A stretch of 64,000 nt of DNA from Novosphingobium fluoreni. Its GTDB lineage: Bacteria > Pseudomonadota > Alphaproteobacteria > Sphingomonadales > Sphingomonadaceae. The notes beneath the pieces are model-generated. The model ran no database searches. It saw only the letters and a program-made list of their open reading frames with translations, and had not been told where the DNA came from. Within the stretch, counting starts at the first letter, position 1. Each line of letters begins with the position of its first letter. Position numbers and translations under genes: made by a program. The stretch spans positions 124,001-188,000 of the forward strand of contig NZ_JACIDY010000005.1 in assembly GCF_014196615.1 (NCBI RefSeq), in the 5' to 3' direction. Positions 58,404-64,000 of this stretch are shown here, piece after piece.

Positions 58404-61400
58404 GCCGCACGACCCCGATCCAGATGGTTGCGCTCGCGATATTCCTGCACCGCCGCGATCGCGCGCTCGGGCATTTCGCGCTCCATCTGCGCAAGCTGCG
58501 CTTGCACTCGCGCAAGACCGGCTGCATCGGCGCCACGAGCGTCGATCGTGATCGGCATATGGAAGCTCGGCCCATTATCGTTCGCGAGCATCCGCCTGGT
58601 CGCGCTGGCATTGTGTATCTTACTGCCGGCAGGAAGCTCGACTAGTTCGCGCCCCTGCTCACCCACGAGCGCGGTACCGCCGGAGAAGTACTCTGTCCCG
58701 GATGCATGGCCCAAGATCGTAGGGCTGACGCTGTTCGCGGCATCCGCTATCGCACCAAAGTTCACGCCGCTGAGCTTGGCGGCGCCGCCAAGCGCGCCGA
58801 GCGCCCCTGTGACTAGTCCAGCGATGCCCTTGCGAAGCTGCATCTTGATCAGATCGGCCGCGATCTCCGCCAGGACATGCTTTGCGACATTGCCTAGCGA
58901 CTCGAAGTTAACGATCGCGTCGGACAGCTCTTCCGTGAAGGACCGCAACCCGTTCACACCGACGCTCTCCAGCTGCTCGTTCATCTGGGCGCCGGTGGTG
59001 CTGATGTCGCGCAGGTACGCCTGCATCGGGCTTTCGTTCTCGCGAGCAGTCGCCTGCGCGCGCGCGCCATAGATTTGGTCTAGCTGACCGAGGCGGGTGC
59101 GCGCGGCGTCAGCCTCCGCAGCGGTCGCCTTGCCGATCTTCTCTCGATCAATGATCGCCTGCAGGCGCAAGCGTTCCTCAGCCTGATCGAGGCCAAGCAG
59201 GCTCATCGCGAGCGGCAGGCGCTCCCGTGTCGTGGTGGCCAGGCTGAGATGCCCGTTCAGGAGATCACGCTGATTGTCGTTTGCGGCGGACTGGAGGGTG
59301 AGTGCCTCGACGGCCTTGCGCGCTGCCTCGTCGGTATCGATCTGCTGGACCTTGAGACCATCGAGCACAGCCCGCTTCTTCATCAGCTCGTCACGTTGCG
59401 CGGCCGTGATGTCCTCGGTCTCGACCTTGGATGCGAGCGATGCGGCGTACTTGTCGCCTTCGATCCTAACCTGATCCTTGGCGAACTGCGCTAAAGCCGC
59501 GCCATCGGTGATGGCCGACCGCTTGGCGTTCAGAATGGCGTCGTCGAGATCGGCGGACATGCCAGCCAGAGCCGCAACACGCCGTGCAGCCTGGTCGCGT
59601 TCGCGTTCGGCTTTCTCGGCGGCGGCGGCGCGCCTCCTTTCGGCAGCCTCGGGAGAGGCGGAGCCCTGCCACGCGAAGTGGAAGTGGTCATCATGGTCGC
59701 CGGGCTTGCTGGCCGAGCGGCCAGGCCCAAACATCTGCTCTTTACCGCCGCGGCCCCGCCGAATGTCGACGCCCGCGTCGCGCAGGATGCTTTCCACTTC
59801 ATCGGTGGTGTAACGTCCCATGCCCCCGGCCGGAACGAAGTCGATTGCGCGATCCGCGTAGTGGTCTGAGCCGCTGGTGTGCTTGCCGCCGTTGGTCGAG
59901 GTAATGCGCGCACCCGGGAACAGCTGCTTCACGAGCGCCACCATGTCGCCCAGGTTCGCCTGACCGGAGCTACTGGCGGACCGGCTCGATGCCTGTACTT
60001 CAGCCAGTTTTACCTGCTTCTGCCGCTCGATTGCCGTTAGTTGGCCTTCCAGGTACTTCTGGGTCCAGCCCTCCGCGACGGCCCGTTTTTCGGCAGCACG
60101 AGCAGCATCCTCCGCCGCTCGGTTGATCCTGGCCGTCGGATCGCTCGCTGCGGTAGCGCCATCCCGGGCAAGCGGGATCATGGCCTTGGCGGCATCGAGC
60201 TTCGTGTCAGCCACCAACTTCTGGGCTCGCGTAAGGTCGGTACGTGCTCTCGCGAGATCCTTCTCGGCTTTCGCCGCTGCGGCAGCGATGCTGGCGGCGT
60301 ACCCGTCGTCAGCGCCGAGCGGCATATTGCGCATGCCTTCGCTGATCTTAGCCAGCTTCTTCTCTGCCGCAGTGACGGCTGCGTTTGCTTTTGCCTCCGA
60401 CTTTCGAGCATCGTCAGCATCGTTCTGCCGGCTGATCAGCGCCTCCTGGTTAACCTCACGCTGACTCTTGAGCTGGCGGTCAAGCTGCGCCGTCATCTCC
60501 TTTTGGCGCGCGATCTGGCCGTCGAGAGTGGCGTTGTAGGCAGCCTTTGCGCGGGTAGACACATCCGTCGCGGCCGCCTCCTCCTTCAATTTCTGAATGG
60601 AGTCGTCGAGCGCATCATTGCCCTCGAGCAACTTGGTGACGAAGGGGCCGAACAACAGCAAGGCGCCGGTGATCGCAAGGCCCCAGGGCCCGATGAAGAA
60701 GCTTGCGACCCGGCCCGCCTTGCCTTCCAGGTTGGCGAACTGCCCGGCAGCCTGGCCGCCCTGGATGGCGAGAACCTGGAACACGTTCGCGCCCATGCTC
60801 AGCTGGGTGAACGTGTCCTGCACCTGATAGGACAGGCCCTGCATGGCCGCGCGATGAGCGCCGGCACCCGCGCCAGCGCGGTTCTGCGCGGTCGCGGTCT
60901 CCTCGAGCAGCGCCGTCTCCAAGCGGAGCTTCTGGCAGTACTGGTCAAGCGAGATGCCGCCGCTGGCGATCAGCGTACGCGCCTCCGCCATTTCGTTGTC
61001 AAAGCGCTGCTGCGCCGCGAACGCTGGATCGATCGCTGCGCGGAACTGGTTGACACGGGCAGTGTAGCGCTCCTGCTCGTCGATGAGCTGCGCCATGATG
61101 ATTGCGGATTCGCGCGCCGACTTTGTGTTGTCGTTGAACCCAGTACCCGTGTTGACCGCGATGACCTGCTGAACACTCGACTGAGGAGTGACAGCCGCCA
61201 GTTTTTGCGCCGCGGCCGCGCGGCGGCGATCGGCGGCGAGCATGTCCTCGGTAGCGCGCTCGTAGCTGGCGGCAAGGCGCTGCGCCTGCTGTTCGCCGAT
61301 GTCCCCGGCCTTCCTGGCGCCCTCGGCGATTGACTGCATGGCGCCGGTTCCAGCCGTCTTGATCTCGCCGAAGTCGTTCTTGACCTCCGTCTTGCCGGTT

Positions 61401-61432
61401 GTGCCGATGCGGATGGCGACAGCATTGGCCAT
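58400..61432 (-). CDS. Tail tape measure protein with embedded M15-like peptidase segment
   Basis: The 1010-residue protein sets tail length. Residues about 30-200 and 290-480 are long Ala/Arg/Glu helices. A hydrophobic segment (FFIGPWGLAITGALLLFGPFV) lies at about 245-265. Residues about 490-592 read NGGKHTSGSDHYADRAIDFVP, then KPGDHDDHFHFAWQG. These fit the zinc-site layout of M15-type peptidases (His524, Asp531, His583 or His585). A murein-cleaving module inside the tape measure would help genome entry. The last 400 residues are helical again, ending with AVQEYRERNHLDRG. The start overlaps the preceding stop (TAATG). Confidence 0.85.
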   Translation of the reverse strand: MANAVAIRIGTTGKTEVKNDFGEIKTAGTGAMQSIAEGARKAGDIGEQQAQRLAASYERATEDMLAADRRRAAAAQKLAAVTPQSSVQQVIAVNTGTGFNDNTKSARESAIIMAQLIDEQERYTARVNQFRAAIDPAFAAQQRFDNEMAEARTLIASGGISLDQYCQKLRLETALLEETATAQNRAGAGAGAHRAAMQGLSYQVQDTFTQLSMGANVFQVLAIQGGQAAGQFANLEGKAGRVASFFIGPWGLAITGALLLFGPFVTKLLEGNDALDDSIQKLKEEAAATDVSTRAKAAYNATLDGQIARQKEMTAQLDRQLKSQREVNQEALISRQNDADDARKSEAKANAAVTAAEKKLAKISEGMRNMPLGADDGYAASIAAAAAKAEKDLARARTDLTRAQKLVADTKLDAAKAMIPLARDGATAASDPTARINRAAEDAARAAEKRAVAEGWTQKYLEGQLTAIERQKQVKLAEVQASSRSASSSGQANLGDMVALVKQLFPGARITSTNGGKHTSGSDHYADRAIDFVPAGGMGRYTTDEVESILRDAGVDIRRGRGGKEQMFGPGRSASKPGDHDDHFHFAWQGSASPEAAERRRAAAAEKAERERDQAARRVAALAGMSADLDDAILNAKRSAITDGAALAQFAKDQVRIEGDKYAASLASKVETEDITAAQRDELMKKRAVLDGLKVQQIDTDEAARKAVEALTLQSAANDNQRDLLNGHLSLATTTRERLPLAMSLLGLDQAEERLRLQAIIDREKIGKATAAEADAARTRLGQLDQIYGARAQATARENESPMQAYLRDISTTGAQMNEQLESVGVNGLRSFTEELSDAIVNFESLGNVAKHVLAEIAADLIKMQLRKGIAGLVTGALGALGGAAKLSGVNFGAIADAANSVSPTILGHASGTEYFSGGTALVGEQGRELVELPAGSKIHNASATRRMLANDNGPSFHMPITIDARGADAAGLARVQAQLAQMEREMPERAIAAVQEYRERNHLDRGRAA

Positions 61433-61578
61433 TACGCGTCACCTCCCTCATCATCAGATCCCAGAAGGATCGCGCTCTCGACAGCCGGCAGCACTTCCTG
61501 CAGCAGAGCCAGGTCTACATCGGCCGCCATGCCGACCAGCATCACCGCGCCGAAATCGAGCGCGAAGGGCTGGCCCAT
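61432..61578 (-). CDS. Small tail protein between assembly chaperone and tape measure
   Basis: This 48-residue frame starts at an ATG 12 bases after the chaperone stop, and its TAA overlaps the tape measure ATG. It reads MGQPFALDFGAVMLVGMAAD, then LLQEVLPAVESAILLG and an acidic tail. A small protein at this place is usual in siphoviruses and gene transfer agents. The short helical pattern and overlap support it as a real gene. Confidence 0.7.
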   Translation of the reverse strand: MGQPFALDFGAVMLVGMAADVDLALLQEVLPAVESAILLGSDDEGGDA

Positions 61579-61589
61579 CCCACCAACCC

Positions 61590-62138
61590 TCAGCTGTCCG
61601 CCGCAATGCTGGAGGACACTCCAGACTTCTTCGCCCGCTTCGGTGCACGGCTCGTTTTCGAGATAGGGGCAACCTTCTTCCCCCGCTTCGGGGTCCGGCG
61701 CGCAGCGGCCGCCTTCCGGGTAGCCGCAGTTGAGGTGGCAGTACCTTTCGCCTGCGTCCCCGCCTCTCCAGTGCCATTCGGCGAGGCGGATGAGCCGTTT
61801 TTTTCCGCATTCCGCATGATGTACGGATGCACGTAGGCTTGGTCGGCAGCCTGGAAGAATGTCGGATCTTCCAGCGCCATGTCGAGAGTTTCAGAGGAAA
61901 GCGGCAATTGCTCTCCCTCTTCGTCGCCAACGCCATCCCATGCGCGAATACCGCGGCGTAGGAGCTCGCGGGTAAGCTGGTCTCCGGCCTCCTCAATGTC
62001 GTCGGGATCGACCCCGAGCGCCGTGGCTGCGGCCTTGCGCGCCGCGCGCACCGCCTTGATGGTGATCGGCTCGAACTCGACCCTCACGCCAGGCAGGATC
62101 TCCCGCCACTCTGGCTCGCGCTTGCTGATCTTGAACAT
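61590..62138 (-). CDS. Tail assembly chaperone
   Basis: The 182-residue protein has a structured N-terminal 110 residues (WREILPGVRVEFEPITIKAVRAARKAA, partly quoted; ELLRRGIRAWDGVGDEEG). The C-terminal tail is very basic and Ala/Lys-rich, with repeated TKGTA/KRGKK-like stretches. It corresponds to the gpG-type chaperone that coats the tape measure during tail assembly. The ATG at 62,138 overlaps the tail tube stop by one base (TGATG), and the longer frame is rejected. I did not find a clear slippery heptamer for a gpGT-type frameshift. Confidence 0.7.
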   Translation of the reverse strand: MFKISKREPEWREILPGVRVEFEPITIKAVRAARKAAATALGVDPDDIEEAGDQLTRELLRRGIRAWDGVGDEEGEQLPLSSETLDMALEDPTFFQAADQAYVHPYIMRNAEKNGSSASPNGTGEAGTQAKGTATSTAATRKAAAARRTPKRGKKVAPISKTSRAPKRAKKSGVSSSIAADS

Positions 62139-63088
62139 CAGTACGAGGTCACGTCGTTCGAAAGCGTCGCCGTGAGCACGTGGCCCAGCGCGCCCGAGCC
62201 CTGCCAGTTGAAGGTGGCCTGGATGCCTTTGGGACCGGTGATCGGGCGCTTCGGGCGCGGCAGGAATACCCGTGGCAAACTGAAGATGAGTGAGTAGGCG
62301 CCAAGCGCCCACCCGAACTCCAACGCGACCGGCGTGGGCGGCGAGGTCGAGGCGGCATCGAGCAGCAGGGTGTCCTTGAACCGCACGACGATGTCGCCCG
62401 ACATCATGGCTTGGCCGGGGTCGCTGTCCTCGATGCGGCCGTCGGGCTGAATGGTCTCGATCTTCTCGAGATCATTGGAGAAGGTGAGGCCAGCAGAGAC
62501 GACGCTGCCGAGCGCGACACCATCCTTCTTCACGTAGCCAACAGCCTGGGGGAAACGCAGCACCGCCATCTCCGTCGGCGACGCTGCACCTACGGTCGCG
62601 GCAACAGGATCAGTTTCGCCGATCGCGATCATGCTGAGCGTGGCATTGAGCAGGCCAGATCGCTGCATCGGAATGCGCATCTGGTTGCCGCGCACGCCGC
62701 GATGTACGCTGAATGCAGGGACTTCCGGCGCGCCGATCTCGATCGACATCGAAGGCAGGGCAGCGCCGCCCGACGTGAAGACATGCGTGAATGCGCCGGC
62801 GGCGCCGGTCGTCGCCGGCGCACCCATGAACAGCTTCAGCCACTTGCCGAAGTTGCGCACGTCGACTGGCACGACGAAATCGCCATCGTTGTTGGCCACG
62901 TCGGATACCGGGTCCAGCATTTCACGACCCTGGCCGAGCAGGTCACTCGGTAGCAGGCCACGTTCCTCGCCGAGCGAGTGGCTGACAAACGGGATCTTGC
63001 CCCAGGCAGCTCCACTCCCGGGCACGGTGCCAGGCGTGGTCTCGAATACGGCAACGGCCTTGGCGTTGGCGCCCAGCGCTCTACCCAT
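62138..63088 (-). CDS. Major tail (tube) protein
   Basis: The 316-residue protein has a start ALGANAKAVAVFETTPGTVPG and beta-rich segments such as FVVPVDVRNFGKWLKLFMGAP, HRGVRGNQMRIPMQRSG and GAYSLIFSLPRVFLP. It ends with FNWQGSGALGHVLTATLSNDV (partly quoted). Size, order and strand pattern fit a tail tube protein. GAGGAG precedes the ATG by 8 bases, the strongest ribosome binding site in the tail operon, as expected for the most abundant tail protein. Confidence 0.78.
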   Translation of the reverse strand: MGRALGANAKAVAVFETTPGTVPGSGAAWGKIPFVSHSLGEERGLLPSDLLGQGREMLDPVSDVANNDGDFVVPVDVRNFGKWLKLFMGAPATTGAAGAFTHVFTSGGAALPSMSIEIGAPEVPAFSVHRGVRGNQMRIPMQRSGLLNATLSMIAIGETDPVAATVGAASPTEMAVLRFPQAVGYVKKDGVALGSVVSAGLTFSNDLEKIETIQPDGRIEDSDPGQAMMSGDIVVRFKDTLLLDAASTSPPTPVALEFGWALGAYSLIFSLPRVFLPRPKRPITGPKGIQATFNWQGSGALGHVLTATLSNDVTSY

Positions 63089-63108
63089 AACGGCAACTCC
63101 TCAGTGGA

Positions 63109-63549
63109 TCAGGTCAGTGGATTAGTCGTCGCGTACGTCGCGACAATCACGAGGTCGGCGCGGTCGGCAGGGGTTGCGCCTTCAAGGAACACGTCGTCGG
63201 TGAGTGGCGAGCGCGCTTCCATCCAGATACACAGCCCACCAAGGGTGCGGTCTTGTTCGATGGCGTCGCCGATCGGCACCATCATTTCATCGAGAACTTC
63301 TTCGCTCGTCTTATTGCCTGCGTCCCAGCCGGTCAGTTCGAGCGGGATCTCGTGTTCGAAGTTATACGTCAGAGGGCAAAGGTCGACCTCAGGCTCGCCC
63401 GGGTCGCCTGAGCGGACGATCACGCGGCCGCCAGGGGTCGGCCGGGTTGGAATGGCATCGTCGTTGTCGAGCCCGATCACATCGGCATTTGGCAGAGCAA
63501 CCGCGATCATCTGCTTGATCGCTTTCAGCACGTCGAGTCGGCGCGACAT
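63109..63549 (-). CDS. Tail terminator/completion protein
   Basis: The 146-residue protein begins MSRRLDVLKAIKQMIAVALPNAD and contains GRVIVRSGDPGEPEVDLCPLTYNFEHEIPLELTG (quoted in parts). This is the layout of the small tail completion proteins that lie before the tail tube gene. Similar proteins are often misnamed acyl-CoA transferase in databases. It overlaps the preceding gene by one base (TGATG). Confidence 0.65.
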   Translation of the reverse strand: MSRRLDVLKAIKQMIAVALPNADVIGLDNDDAIPTRPTPGGRVIVRSGDPGEPEVDLCPLTYNFEHEIPLELTGWDAGNKTSEEVLDEMMVPIGDAIEQDRTLGGLCIWMEARSPLTDDVFLEGATPADRADLVIVATYATTNPLT

Positions 63550-64000
63550 CAGCGGCCAAGTCGGGCAGCGGCGCCGAGAGCAAATGAATTGCCGCCGAGG
63601 TCGGCCAGTTCCTGCAGGTCGAGCCGCTTGCGCAGGCGAACCGTACGTCGAAGGGTGAACATCAGCACGTCCTTGGTCTTCCTGCCTTGGGCGAGACGGC
63701 CCTTGGTGGCTTGGCGATGCCCCCTTCCGCTCCGCGCGCCGACGACAGGAAGCAGGGCAAGCAATTCTCCCGCGTCGCCTTTGACTATGCGGAACTCAGC
63801 GTTGAAATGTAGCTCCACCTCTTCCGGCGACATGCGTCCCCGACCTCGGCCGGGCTTGCGAGGCACGTTCTTGGTCGGGATCCAGAGGTACTTGGCGCCG
63901 TTCACCGGGCGGATGGTCGCGCCCGTAGCGAATGCGGCGATGATCTTGGGCGCCTTGGTGTAGAGGTACCCGGCCGGGTTCAGCGCGTTGCGGCCCTTGG
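63549..64000 (-). CDS. DUF6441-like phage protein, truncated by the window edge
   Basis: The reading frame runs open to the edge, so the N-terminus lies outside. The last 150 residues contain NPAGYLYTKAPKIIAAFATGATI, YLWIPTKNVPRKPGRGRGRM and a basic C-terminus (RRTVRLRKRLDLQELADLG), resembling DUF6441 minor tail or head-tail proteins. The GTG at 63,905 is internal, not the start. Its place next to the tail completion gene suggests a head-tail joining or neck function. Confidence 0.65.
   Translation of the reverse strand, partial: KGRNALNPAGYLYTKAPKIIAAFATGATIRPVNGAKYLWIPTKNVPRKPGRGRGRMSPEEVELHFNAEFRIVKGDAGELLALLPVVGARSGRGHRQATKGRLAQGRKTKDVLMFTLRRTVRLRKRLDLQELADLGGNSFALGAAARLGR

Larger units (their letters stand above)
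41864..64000. mobile_element. Integrated siphovirus-type prophage, left part (continues past the window)
   Basis: The left boundary is a 3' fragment of tRNA-Val. From there to the edge the genes are phage-like: cargo operon, SOS-type promoter, SRAP, endolysin, two membrane proteins, two fibre proteins with esterase motifs, tail hub, NlpC/P60-like peptidase, distal tail proteins, tape measure, assembly chaperone, tail tube and tail completion. Integrase, repressor and replication, terminase, portal and capsid genes are not in the window and should lie to the right. The tail order parallels that of gene transfer agents and lambda-like phages, but the tRNA insertion and the endolysin and fibre genes point to a true prophage. 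Confidence 0.9.

Noticed and set aside
60041..61333. 430-codon + strand frame opposite the tape measure gene
   Set aside because: Antisense shadow of a high-GC helical gene; no start signals.
57088..64000. Gene transfer agent instead of a prophage
   Set aside because: The tail order is similar, but insertion at a tRNA fragment, endolysin, fibre genes and cargo operon fit a temperate phage better.

Overview
The window is high-GC DNA (mostly about 63-66%) and looks like an alphaproteobacterium of the Sphingomonadales (Novosphingobium/Sphingomonas-like). I infer this from protein style, a methionine synthase split into two genes, an ArsR-methyltransferase regulator before metF, a GAAC-N7-GAAC SOS-type box, and the serS-surE-LysM/M23 order. 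No database was searched.

Positions 1-41,777 are chromosome. Bases 20-4597 hold the late cobalamin genes cobS-cobD-cbiB-cobU, convergent with cobQ. A YdeP-type molybdopterin oxidoreductase, a sulfotransferase, a 42-residue acidic protein and recQ follow. Bases 10,534-17,276 form a leftward methionine operon: ArsR/methyltransferase regulator, metF, homocysteine-methyltransferase half of MetH, GNAT, remaining MetH domains, NUDIX. It starts at a 24-bp perfect palindrome laid over a promoter. The B12 genes and the B12-dependent MetH are thus close together. Next come a lyase, a flavoprotein, a Tat-exported dienelactone hydrolase, SPFH/NfeD, a gene behind a Fur-like box, a DUF1989 plus YqcI/YcgG pair, ccmAB, pterin dehydratase and an MFS carrier. 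The translation block tRNA-Trp / secE-nusG / rplK-rplA is interrupted by two envelope-type genes. Cell-wall, tRNA-modification and ion-channel genes run on to serS.

From about 41,864 to the right edge lies a siphovirus-type prophage. Its left boundary is the 3' two thirds of a tRNA-Val(CAC) gene on the minus strand. The tRNA 5' half, the second att site, the integrase, and the head and packaging genes must lie beyond 64,000. From the left edge the prophage carries: a lower-GC, coupled three-gene cargo operon (TIGR04255-like, HTH, SQSCD protein); a short rightward operon behind a LexA-type box; then leftward late genes. Read right to left in transcription order these are tail completion, tail tube, assembly chaperone, tape measure with an embedded M15-like peptidase segment, distal tail proteins, NlpC/P60-like peptidase, tail hub, two fibres with SGNH esterase motifs, two membrane proteins, an endolysin and an SRAP abasic-site protein. 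A rightward low-GC lipoprotein gene has been inserted between two tail genes and is a good moron candidate.

The strongest leads are the TIGR04255/HTH/SQSCD operon, the lipoprotein moron, the palindromic operator over an apparently leaderless methionine promoter, and the DUF1989/YqcI pair, which may act on guanidino compounds.
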